Below are positions 6,969 through 13,804 of a DNA stretch of 26,929 bases, piece after piece. Source of the stretch: an uncultured Luteimonas sp. (GTDB lineage: Bacteria > Pseudomonadota > Gammaproteobacteria > Xanthomonadales > Xanthomonadaceae). A program made the translations under genes and the position numbers. Location: NCBI GenBank assembly GCA_938008415.1, contig CALLKI010000099.1, forward strand, positions 1-26,929, read 5' to 3'. Below the pieces are notes generated by a model. It saw only the letters and a list, made by a program, of their open reading frames with translations. It did no database searches and was not told where the DNA came from. Positions within the stretch are counted from its first letter, which is position 1. Each line of letters opens with the position of its first letter.

Positions 6969-6972
<4 letters not shown>
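6364..6972 (+). CDS. ribE: Riboflavin synthase, alpha subunit
   Basis: A 202-residue cytoplasmic enzyme that dismutates two molecules of 6,7-dimethyl-8-ribityllumazine into riboflavin and the diaminouracil precursor. It has the family's two repeated lumazine-binding barrels. The first shows MFTGIIQGIG and VNGVCLTVV; the second shows HLVSGHVDGVG, VDGVSLTVNGV and LVPHTIAHT. The frame is open upstream to 6157 through the riboswitch, but MFTGII is the invariant start and GGAAG at 6357-6361 fits it. This gene is called ribC in E. coli nomenclature. Its stop overlaps the ribB start (ATGA at 6969-6972). Translation is likely blocked when FMN is bound to the upstream riboswitch. Confidence 0.97.
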
Positions 6973-8105
<1,133 letters not shown>

Positions 8106-8136
8106 ACTGCACCGCCCACGTCCCGCCACCCGAGCC

Positions 8137-8604
8137 ATGAGCCGCTACGAAGGCGACCTGCGTGCCCCCGCCGGCGCGCGCTTCGCGATCATCGCCAGCC
8201 GCTGGAACCCGCGCATCACCGATGCGCTGGTCGAGGGCGCGTGCAGGGCGTTCGCGGACCACGGCGTGGACGAAGGCGCGGTGGACGTGGTGCGCGTGCC
8301 CGGCGCCTGGGAGATCCCGCAGGCCGCGGCGCGGATCGCCGCGCGCGGCGGGCATGCCGCGATCATCGCGCTCGGCTGCGTGGTCCGCGGCGACACCCGG
8401 CATTACGAGCAGGTCGCCGACGGCTGCAGCCAGGCGCTGATGCGCGTGGCGCTGGACCATGGGGTGCCGGTCGCCAACGGCGTGCTCGCGGTGGACCGCT
8501 ACGGGGACGCCGAGCGCCGCGCGGGCGGCAGCCACGGCAACAAGGGCGAGGAATGCGCCCTGGTGGCGATCGAGATGGCGAACCTGATGGAGAAGCTGGC
8601 ATGA
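8137..8604 (+). CDS. ribH: 6,7-dimethyl-8-ribityllumazine synthase
   Basis: The 155-residue product condenses 5-amino-6-ribitylaminouracil with dihydroxybutanone phosphate to form lumazine, the substrate of RibE. Family motifs seen are IIASRWNPRITDALVEGA near the N terminus, VPGAWEIPQAA (about residues 54-64), GCVVRGDTRHYEQVADGCS (about 80-98, with the catalytic His) and PVANGVLAVD. A C-terminal SHGNKGEECALVAIEMANL completes the fold. The ribosome site is weak (only CGAG before the ATG), unlike its neighbours. The stop overlaps the nusB start (ATGA at 8601-8604). Lumazine synthases normally assemble as pentamers or icosahedra in the cytoplasm; the assembly state here cannot be told. Confidence 0.96.
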   Translation: MSRYEGDLRAPAGARFAIIASRWNPRITDALVEGACRAFADHGVDEGAVDVVRVPGAWEIPQAAARIAARGGHAAIIALGCVVRGDTRHYEQVADGCSQALMRVALDHGVPVANGVLAVDRYGDAERRAGGSHGNKGEECALVAIEMANLMEKLA

Positions 8605-9059
8605 ACCGACGTCGCCGCGACGGCATCGACCCGGTGTTGCGCGCGCGCGCGCGCCGGCGCGCCCTGCAGGCGGTGTACGCCATGCAGATGTCGGGCGTGG
8701 ACGCGGAGGGCGCCATCGCCCAGTTCGCGCACGAGCAGGCGCGCGAGCCCGCGGACCTCGCCTACTTCGAGGACCTGGTGCGCGGCGTGTACGCCCGCCG
8801 CAGGGAACTGGACGCCGCGCTGGCGCCGTTCCTCGACCGCGCGATCGACGAGGTGGACCAGATCGAGCGCGCCATGCTGCGCATCGCCGCGTACGAGCTG
8901 CGCCACCGCCTGGACGTGCCGTACCGGGTGGTGATCGACGAGGCGATCAACGTGGTCAAGCGCTTCGGCTCGGAGCACGGCCACACCTACGTCAACGGCG
9001 TGCTCGACCGTGCCGCCGCGGACTGGCGCAGCGTCGAGGTCCGGGCGCAGCGCGCCTGA
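8601..9059 (+). CDS. nusB: Transcription antitermination factor NusB
   Basis: The 152-residue, all-alpha RNA-binding protein works with NusE (S10), NusA and NusG at boxA sites to promote rRNA antitermination. Visible features are the basic N terminus with RARARRRALQAVYAMQMSG, VDQIERAMLRIAAYELRHR in the middle, and the C-terminal PYRVVIDEAINVVKRFGSEHGHTYVNGVLD signature. It is coupled to ribH by an ATGA overlap, the common ribH-nusB arrangement in proteobacteria, so FMN control may extend to it at the transcript level. Nothing is truncated. Confidence 0.96.
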   Translation: MNRRRRDGIDPVLRARARRRALQAVYAMQMSGVDAEGAIAQFAHEQAREPADLAYFEDLVRGVYARRRELDAALAPFLDRAIDEVDQIERAMLRIAAYELRHRLDVPYRVVIDEAINVVKRFGSEHGHTYVNGVLDRAAADWRSVEVRAQRA

Positions 9060-9101
9060 CGGGGGCGTTCCCGCCGGACGCTGCCGCGCCGGGGAGGGCA
9101 G

Positions 9102-10055
9102 ATGGAATTCGACCTGATCGCACGCATCCGCGGACGCGCCGCCACGCGCGACGACGTCGTGCTCGGCATCGGCGACGACGCCGCGCTGCTGCGGGTGCCC
9201 GCAGGGATGCAACTGGCCGTGGCGATGGACACGCTCAACGCCGGCGTGCACTTCCCGGAGGACACCATGCCCGCCGACGTCGGCTGGAAGGCGCTGGCGG
9301 TGAACCTGTCGGACCTGGCGGCCATGGGCGCGCAGCCGGCGTGGTGCACGCTGTCGCTGTCGCTGCCGGGGGCGGACGATGCGTGGCTCGATGCCTTCCT
9401 CGACGGCTTCCTGGGACTGGCCGCGCGGCACGGCGTCGCGCTGGTCGGTGGCGACACCACGCGCGGCCCGTTGTCGGTGTGCGTGGCTGTGCACGGCTTC
9501 GCCGGGCCGGGACGCGCCCTGCGCCGCGACGGCGCGAAGGCGGGAGACGACGTCTGGGTGACAGGCACCCTCGGCGATGCCGCCGCGGCGCTGTGGCTGT
9601 CGCGGCGGGGCGGCGGGACGACGCCGGCGCTGCGCCGCAGGCTCGACCGTCCGGAACCGCGCGTGTCCGCGGGACGCGCGCTGGTCCCGCTGGCGCACGC
9701 GTGCATCGACGTGTCCGACGGCCTGCTCGCCGACCTTGGCCACGTGTGCTCGGCCAGCGGCGTCGGCGCGCGGATCGACGTGGACGCGCTGCCGGCCTCG
9801 GATGCGCTCCTGGCGCTGGAGGTGGACGTCGGGCTGCGCCGCCGCTGGCAGGCCACGGGTGGCGACGACTACGAATTGTGCTTCACCGCGCCGCCGCGGG
9901 CGCGCGACGCGATCGCCGCCGCGCTCGCGGATGCCGGCGTCGCCGCCACGCGCATCGGCGGAATCGTGGCGGGCGAGGGCGTGCTCGCGGTGGATGGCAA
10001 CGGCGATGCCTGGCAGCCCGCAAGCCCGGGCTACCGCCACTTCGAGGTCGAATGA
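9102..10055 (+). CDS. thiL: Thiamine-monophosphate kinase
   Basis: The 317-residue cytoplasmic kinase phosphorylates thiamine monophosphate to thiamine diphosphate with ATP. It shows the ThiL/PurM-like fold motifs: GIGDDAALL (residues 22-30, with metal-binding D25 and D26), AVAMDTLNAGVHFP, NLSDLAAMGA, GGDTTRGPLSV, CIDVSDGLLADLGHV and GGDDYELCF. Length is normal. GGGGAGGG around 9091-9098 supports the start. It is 42 bases after nusB, matching the common nusB-thiL linkage. The pgpA gene that often follows thiL in other gammaproteobacteria is absent here; instead a convergent gene begins after a shared hairpin. Confidence 0.95.
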   Translation: MEFDLIARIRGRAATRDDVVLGIGDDAALLRVPAGMQLAVAMDTLNAGVHFPEDTMPADVGWKALAVNLSDLAAMGAQPAWCTLSLSLPGADDAWLDAFLDGFLGLAARHGVALVGGDTTRGPLSVCVAVHGFAGPGRALRRDGAKAGDDVWVTGTLGDAAAALWLSRRGGGTTPALRRRLDRPEPRVSAGRALVPLAHACIDVSDGLLADLGHVCSASGVGARIDVDALPASDALLALEVDVGLRRRWQATGGDDYELCFTAPPRARDAIAAALADAGVAATRIGGIVAGEGVLAVDGNGDAWQPASPGYRHFEVE

Positions 10056-10077
10056 CCTTCCCCGCACGCAGGGAAGG
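10056..10077. terminator. Bidirectional terminator candidate between thiL and yraN
   Basis: CCTTCCC (10056-10062) pairs perfectly with GGGAAGG (10071-10077) across an eight-base loop. It begins directly after the thiL stop codon, and the opposing yraN gene ends 40 bases further on. It lacks a clear U-tract in either direction, but its position between convergent genes fits a terminator. Confidence 0.45.
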
Positions 10078-10116
10078 GGGCGGCGCAGCGCGGCCCCGGT
10101 CCGTGCCGGTACGGCT

Positions 10117-10485
10117 TCAATCGTCCGCGCGGAACGCGTCGCGGATCCAGCGCAGTTCCGGCCGGTCGGGATCACCGCCGGCCTCGACCACGTCGAAGCG
10201 GCAGGGCCGGTCGCGGTATTCGCGGTGCATGGCGAGGAACTGCTGCGCGGCGAGCAGCAGCCGCCGGCGCTTGCGGGCATCCACCGAAGCCGCGCCGCCC
10301 CCGAACTCCGGCGAACGGCGGTAACGCACCTCGACGAACACCACGGTGTGGCCGTCGCACATCACCAGGTCGAGTTCGCCGTGGCGGAAACCCGCGTTCG
10401 CGGCCAGCGGGCGAAGCCCGGCCTGTTCGAGGTACGCGCGCGCGGCGGCTTCGACCCGTGCGCCCCGTTCCCGCGCCGTGGCCAA
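10117..10485 (-). CDS. yraN: YraN family (UPF0102) putative endonuclease-fold protein
   Basis: The 122-residue product has the UPF0102 pattern: a helical N terminus (RGARVEAAARAYLEQAGL), then GFRHGELDLVM, VVFVEVRYRRS, GGAASVDARKRRRLLLAAQQFLA and a C-terminal CRFDVVEAGG. The E-x-D and V-E-V-x-Y-R motifs suggest a PD-(D/E)XK nuclease-like fold, but the cellular function is not established. The frame is open to 10605, but upstream residues lie inside the lipoprotein gene and look like shadow. The best start is TTG at 10485, two bases after the upstream stop codon (TGACTTG), which gives the usual family length. There is no ATG or GTG nearby. It is coupled to the lppC-like gene, the same arrangement as in many gammaproteobacteria. 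Confidence 0.88.
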   Translation of the reverse strand: MATARERGARVEAAARAYLEQAGLRPLAANAGFRHGELDLVMCDGHTVVFVEVRYRRSPEFGGGAASVDARKRRRLLLAAQQFLAMHREYRDRPCRFDVVEAGGDPDRPELRWIRDAFRADD

Positions 10486-10486
10486 G

Positions 10487-11653
10487 TCAGTTGCCCGGTT
10501 GCAGGATGGCCGTGCCGTTGCTCCAGACCGCCCACGCCGGCGTGCGGCGGACGTTGCCGTCGGCGTCGATCCGCAGGATGCCGGTGGCGCCCTCGAGGCT
10601 GGCATCGCGCGTGCCCGCCAGGTGCTGCAGCCGGCCGCTCAGCAGCCAGGCGTCGTAGCCGAACGCGAACAGCCGTGCCGCCGGCCCGCGCGCGGTGGGC
10701 AGTTCCCCGGCGAGGCTGGCGGCGGAAGGCAGGGGCGTGGAGCCGCCGAGCGTCCAGGTCTCGCCCGGGAAGACGATGCCGTCGAGCACGTGGTCTTCCT
10801 CCTGCCTGCCGGTGCCCGAGGTGATCTGCGAGGTGGCGATGCGCAGGCGCAGGCCGAGCCCGGCGGCGGAAAGCTGCGGCGCGACCATCCGCGCCTGCGG
10901 ACCACGCAGGGCGAGCACGGTGGCATCGATGCCGCCTTCGCCCGCAGCGGCCGTGCGCAGGCTGTCGGTCAGGTCCACGGGACCGTCGCCGGTCACCGCC
11001 AGGGTGGCGGCGATGCCGCCGCCGGCCGCTTCCAGCTGCCGGCGCAGGACCCCGATCGCGCGCACGGCGCTGTCGTCGCCGTTGCTCAGCACCAGCACGC
11101 GGCGGGCGTTGCGCGCGGCGAGGTAGGTGGCGATCGCGGCGCCTTCGTCCTCGGGCGAGAGCGCGAAGCCGGCCACGTTGAGCGGCAACGGTGCGTCGCT
11201 GTTGTTGAGCGCCAGCAGCGGGACGTCGGACGGCGCGTGCAGCAGCGCGGAGACCTCGTCGCGGCCCAGCGGGCCGAGGATCTGGTCGGCGCCTTCCGCC
11301 AGGGCGCGCGCATGCGCGGCCAGCGTGCCAGCGGGCGTGCCGCCGGTGTCGTAGAACACCAGTTCCGGGCGCTGCCGGCGCTCGCCGTAGTAGCCGGCCA
11401 GCAGGCCGTCGCGCACCGACGCCGCGGCGGTCGCCAGCTGCCCGGTCATCGGCAGCAGCACGGCCAGCCGGCGCGGCGGGCGGTAGCCGTCATGGTCGGC
11501 GGGCGGGCGGGTGTCGTCGAACCGCCAGTGGGCCAGCTGCGGTTCCGGTTCGGGCACCGCCGGCCCGGCAGGCGTGGTCACTTCCACGCTCGCACATCCG
11601 GCCAGCGCCAGGGCCAGGCAGGCGGTGAAGATCCCTTTCGCCGAAATGCGCAT
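10487..11653 (-). CDS. LppC/LpoA-like penicillin-binding protein activator lipoprotein
   Basis: The 388-residue product starts with a lipoprotein signal peptide, MRISAKGIF... with lipobox L-A-G-C and modified Cys at residue 20, so it should be anchored to the outer membrane. From about residue 60 it is a periplasmic-binding-protein-like domain: RRLAVLLPMTGQLATAAASV, LVFYDTGG, ADQILGPLGRDEVSAL, PLLALNN and FAFGYDAWLL. In E. coli the homologous domain of LpoA activates PBP1A. The N-terminal TPR-like domain of enteric LpoA is missing; only about 40 residues separate the lipobox from the C-terminal domain. AGGGAG sits 6 bases before the ATG. It is followed directly by yraN and divergently transcribed from rsmI. 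Confidence 0.85.
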   Translation of the reverse strand: MRISAKGIFTACLALALAGCASVEVTTPAGPAVPEPEPQLAHWRFDDTRPPADHDGYRPPRRLAVLLPMTGQLATAAASVRDGLLAGYYGERRQRPELVFYDTGGTPAGTLAAHARALAEGADQILGPLGRDEVSALLHAPSDVPLLALNNSDAPLPLNVAGFALSPEDEGAAIATYLAARNARRVLVLSNGDDSAVRAIGVLRRQLEAAGGGIAATLAVTGDGPVDLTDSLRTAAAGEGGIDATVLALRGPQARMVAPQLSAAGLGLRLRIATSQITSGTGRQEEDHVLDGIVFPGETWTLGGSTPLPSAASLAGELPTARGPAARLFAFGYDAWLLSGRLQHLAGTRDASLEGATGILRIDADGNVRRTPAWAVWSNGTAILQPGN

Positions 11654-11710
11654 GGGCGGCTCCCTGCGGGACAATGACCCCGATTCTACCTTTGCGCCCG
11701 TGGAGAGACG
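11654..11710. promoter_or_regulatory. Divergent promoter region lppC-like / rsmI
   Basis: The 57-base gap must serve both genes. On the minus strand TAGAAT (11683-11688) gives a start near 11676 and a leader of about 22 bases for the lipoprotein gene. On the plus strand GACAAT (11670-11675) is a -10 candidate for rsmI, similar to the GACAAT before rnpB. Neither has a good -35. The two elements lie close enough that polymerase binding would be mutually exclusive. Confidence 0.4.
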
Positions 11711-12571
11711 ATGGCCGCCCCGGAACGAGAACACGCCCCCGGCATCCTGCACGTCGTGGCCACGCCGATCGGCAACCTCGGCGATCTCCCGCCGCGCGCG
11801 CTGGACGTGCTGCGCACGGTGGACGCGGTCTGCGCGGAGGACACCCGCCGCACCGGCCAGTTGCTCGCGCATTTCGGCGTGTCCGCGCCGCAGGTGGCCG
11901 TGCACGAGCACAACGAGGCTGCCGTGGTGCCGCGGCTGGTCGAGCGGCTGCTTGGCGGCGAGTCGCTGGCGCTGGTCAGCGACGCGGGCACGCCGCTGGT
12001 CAGCGACCCGGGCTACCGGCTGGTGCGCGCCGCGCGTGCCGCGGGCGTGCGGGTCAGCCCGGTGCCGGGCGCCTGTGCCGCGATCGCCGCGTTGAGCGTG
12101 GCCGGGCTGCCCAGCGACCGGTTCGCCTTCGAGGGCTTCCTGCCGGCGAAGGCCACGGCCCGGCGCGAGCGCCTGCGCGAACTGGCCGGCGAGGCGCGCA
12201 CGCTCGTCTTCTACGAATCCGCGCACCGCATCGCCGGGACCCTGGCGGACCTGTGCGAGGCCTTCGGCGGCGAACGCGAGGCGGTGCTCGCGCGCGAACT
12301 GACCAAGCTGTTCGAGACCGTCCTCGACGGCACGCTCGCGGATCTGCGTGCGCGGGTGGAGGCCGATCCGGACCAGCGCAAGGGCGAGTTCGTGCTCGTC
12401 GTCGCCGGGGCGGGGGAAGACGCCGATGCCCGGCTCGCCGAGGGCCGCCGCGTGTACGCGTTGCTTTGCGAGCACCTGCCGCCGTCCACCGCGGCGAAGC
12501 TGGCGGCCGAGATCACCGGCGCGCCGCGCAAGGCGCTGTACGGGCAGGGCCAGGACGGGCAGGCCGGCTGA
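11711..12571 (+). CDS. rsmI: 16S rRNA (cytidine(1402)-2'-O)-methyltransferase
   Basis: The 286-residue enzyme methylates the 2'-hydroxyl of C1402 in 16S rRNA, the partner modification to the N4-methylation made by RsmH, encoded 1.2 kb downstream. It belongs to the tetrapyrrole-methylase fold. Motifs are HVVATPIGNLGDLPPRAL (residues 14-31), AEDTRRTGQLLAHFG, LVSDAGTPLVSDPGYRLV, PVPGACAAIAALSVAGLP, FEGFLPAK and VFYESAHRI. It also shows ARELTKLFET and KGEFVLVV. GGAGAG at 11702-11707 supports the start. Its divergent pairing with an lppC homologue is conserved in gammaproteobacteria. Confidence 0.97.
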   Translation: MAAPEREHAPGILHVVATPIGNLGDLPPRALDVLRTVDAVCAEDTRRTGQLLAHFGVSAPQVAVHEHNEAAVVPRLVERLLGGESLALVSDAGTPLVSDPGYRLVRAARAAGVRVSPVPGACAAIAALSVAGLPSDRFAFEGFLPAKATARRERLRELAGEARTLVFYESAHRIAGTLADLCEAFGGEREAVLARELTKLFETVLDGTLADLRARVEADPDQRKGEFVLVVAGAGEDADARLAEGRRVYALLCEHLPPSTAAKLAAEITGAPRKALYGQGQDGQAG

Positions 12572-12633
12572 ACCCTCGCCTGCACGGCGGCGCGCACCGG
12601 CGCCCTTCCAGGGCCGTGCCGGATGCGTTGTGC

Positions 12634-12639
12634 GACAAT
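12634..12639 (+). promoter_or_regulatory. rnpB promoter -10 element
   Basis: GACAAT ends seven bases before the inferred 5' end of RNase P RNA at 12647, the expected distance for a -10 element. The -35 region is not recognisable. An imperfect fold just upstream (GCACGGC 12582-12588 with GCCGTGC 12613-12619, inner GGCGC/GCGCC) may be the end of the rsmI transcript, although no U-tract is present. Confidence 0.5.
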
Positions 12640-12646
12640 GCCCGTG

Positions 12647-13017
12647 GCGGAGTCGGCCAGACAGTCGCGGCACCCCTCGCGGGTGTCGAGGAAAGTCCGG
12701 GCTCCACAGGGCACGGTGCCAGGTAACGCCTGGGCGGCGCGAGCCGACGGAAAGTGCAACAGAGAGCAGACCGCCGATGGCCCGGCGCCCCGCGAGGGGA
12801 GGCCGGGATCAGGCAAGGGTGAAACGGTGCGGTAAGAGCGCACCGCGAGCCTGGCAACAGGCCGGCACGGCAAACCCCACCGGGAGCAAGGCCAAATAGG
12901 GACCCCATGGCGTGGCCCGCGCCGGGTCCGGGTAGGCTGCCAGAGCGCCGCGGTGACGCGGCGCCCAGAGGAATGACTGTCCACGACAGAACCCGGCTTA
13001 TCGGCCGGCTCCGCCCC
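12647..13017 (+). ncRNA. rnpB: RNase P RNA, bacterial type A
   Basis: The catalytic RNA of RNase P, which matures tRNA 5' ends with the RnpA protein. The ends pair as P1: GCGGAGTCGGCC at 12647-12658 with GGCCGGCTCCGC at 13003-13014. Universally conserved blocks are present: CCAGACAGTCGC, then GAGGAAAGTCCGGGCTCC (12688-12705), AGGTAACGCCTGG, GTGCAACAGAGAGCA, GGGTGAAACGGTGCGGTAAG, CAAGGCCAAATAGGG and GGGTAGGCTGC. Near the 3' end are GAATGACTGTCCACGACAGA and ACCCGGCTTATCGG. P3 is a short CACCC-CTCGC-GGGTG hairpin, smaller than in E. coli. The exact 3' end is uncertain by a few bases. Two plus-strand open frames crossing it (12348-12899 and 12623-12835) are non-coding. Confidence 0.97.
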
Positions 13018-13049
13018 CCTTCTTCCTGCCCATCCCCGATCGCATCCCG

Positions 13050-13081
13050 GGCGCAGGTTGCGCGGCCCGGGCCTGCGCCCT
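13050..13081 (+). terminator. Possible rnpB terminator hairpin
   Basis: GGGCGCAGG (13050-13058) is perfectly complementary to CCTGCGCCC (13073-13081) across a 14-base G+C-rich loop, about 35 bases after the inferred rnpB end. The downstream sequence TGCCCATTCATC is T-poor, so termination efficiency is uncertain. Confidence 0.45.
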
Positions 13082-13099
13082 GCCCATTCATCATGAACC

Positions 13100-13115
13100 G
13101 TGACCTGCGTCACGA
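13100..13115. promoter_or_regulatory. CRP/Clp-type binding site candidate
   Basis: CGTGA-N6-TCACG matches the core of the CRP-family consensus TGTGA-N6-TCACA in eight of ten positions, and is fully symmetric. Xanthomonads carry Clp, a CRP homologue with this specificity. It sits about 130 bases upstream of the mraZ -35, within reach of upstream regulation, but it could equally be a chance palindrome or an RNA hairpin. Confidence 0.35.
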
Positions 13116-13168
13116 TTCTGGCCGACTCCCGTTGGCCAGTCTCGAAATCTGTGACGAATCAGCATCTT

Positions 13169-13177
13169 GTGGATAAA
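13169..13177 (-). promoter_or_regulatory. Perfect consensus DnaA box
   Basis: The minus strand reads TTATCCACA, the exact high-affinity DnaA 9-mer, about 70 bases upstream of the mraZ -35. The sequence around it (TCTTGTGGATAAACGTTGAA) is unusually A+T-rich for this genome. A single box suggests transcriptional control or DnaA titration rather than an origin. Confidence 0.5.
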
Positions 13178-13246
13178 CGTTGAACAAGTGCGTGAAGAGT
13201 CGCGCAAGTCATTGACGTTGCAGGTGAAATTCCCGAACGAAAGTTG

Positions 13247-13275
13247 TTGACAACCACCTGGCCGGGTCATAAGGT
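13247..13275 (+). promoter_or_regulatory. mraZ / dcw cluster promoter (Pmra)
   Basis: A consensus -35 TTGACA (13247-13252) is followed after exactly 17 bases by TAAGGT (13270-13275) as -10. It is the strongest sigma-70-type promoter visible in the window and stands before the long dcw operon. Transcription would begin near 13282, giving a leader of about 75 bases. The -10 overlaps the first of four GTGG repeats. Confidence 0.8.
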
Positions 13276-13308
13276 GGTGGCCAGTGGGAAATCGTGGGTA
13301 ATTGTGGT
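13274..13308 (+). promoter_or_regulatory. MraZ operator: four GTGG(T/G) repeats at 10-base spacing
   Basis: GTGGT at 13274, GTGGG at 13284, GTGGG at 13294 and GTGGT at 13304 occur in the same orientation exactly 10 bases apart. They begin inside the -10 and run through the transcription start. MraZ binds direct repeats of this type with one-helical-turn spacing in front of its own gene and represses the dcw promoter, as described in E. coli and mollicutes. Autoregulation is therefore strongly suggested. Confidence 0.82.
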
Positions 13309-13357
13309 TTCCCGAGGCTGAAGCCCGCCGCAGACGGGCAACGACCGGGCAGGGTTT

Positions 13358-13804
13358 GTGTTCCAGGGCGAGACCGCCATCACCATCGACGACAAGGGCC
13401 GGCTTGCGATCCCGACCGGCTACCGGGAGCTCATTGCCCGGGAGTGCGGCAACCGCCTGGTGGTGACCTACAACCCGTTCGAGTCCGGGAGCCTCTACCT
13501 CTATCCGCATTCGGTCTGGGAGCGCGTGCGCGACCAGGTCAATGCACTGCCTCGCACCAGGAGCGTCAGCCGCATCCTCCAGCTGAAGCTGGTGGGCGCG
13601 GCGACGTTCGTCGAGCCTGACGCCAGTGGCCGGGTGGGCATCCCGTCGAGCCACCGCAACGCGGTCGGCATCGAGAAGAAGGCGGTGCTCGTGGGCATGG
13701 GCGACAAGTTCGAGCTCTGGAGCGAACAGGCCCACCTCGCCCAGATCAGGCGCACGCTCAGCGACGCCGACATGGGCGACGAGCTCGTGGATTTGCAGCT
13801 GTGA
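13358..13804 (+). CDS. mraZ: Transcriptional regulator MraZ
   Basis: The 148-residue protein has two AbrB-like DNA-binding/swapped-hairpin repeats: FQGETAITIDDKGRLAIPTGYR (start to about residue 23), and GAATFVEPDASGRVGIPSSHR in the second half. Each carries the family's D-x-x-G-R-[LV]-x-[IV]-P motif. MraZ forms rings that bind GTGG-type repeats and repress the dcw promoter. The start is GTG at 13358 with GGGCAGGG about four bases upstream; the family starts MF-x-G, and no ATG is available there. It overlaps rsmH by four bases (GTGA). Confidence 0.96.
   Translation: MFQGETAITIDDKGRLAIPTGYRELIARECGNRLVVTYNPFESGSLYLYPHSVWERVRDQVNALPRTRSVSRILQLKLVGAATFVEPDASGRVGIPSSHRNAVGIEKKAVLVGMGDKFELWSEQAHLAQIRRTLSDADMGDELVDLQL

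Larger units (their letters stand above)
13018..13357. other. Control region between rnpB and mraZ
   Basis: These 340 bases contain no gene and are less G+C-rich than the rest of the window. They hold a possible rnpB terminator (13050-13081), a CRP/Clp-type palindrome (13100-13115), a hairpin CTGGCC/GGCCAG (13119-13140) and a perfect DnaA box (13169-13177). They also hold the mraZ promoter (13247-13275) and the four-repeat MraZ operator (13274-13308). A small GCCCG/CGGGC hairpin lies in the mraZ leader (13323-13339). Confidence 0.75.

Noticed and set aside
12348..12899. Open frames running across the RNase P RNA gene
   Set aside because: The bases match the conserved RNase P RNA structure throughout, and the translations have no family resemblance.
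13018..13246. A replication origin, suggested by the DnaA box and local A+T content
   Set aside because: Only one perfect box was seen, with no dnaA or dnaN gene, no box cluster and no clear unwinding repeats.
13135..13293. Resemblance between GGCCAGT...GAAATC near 13135 and near 13279, as if a duplicated operator
   Set aside because: The match is short and broken, and the upstream copy lacks the GTGGG repeat spacing. Probably coincidence.
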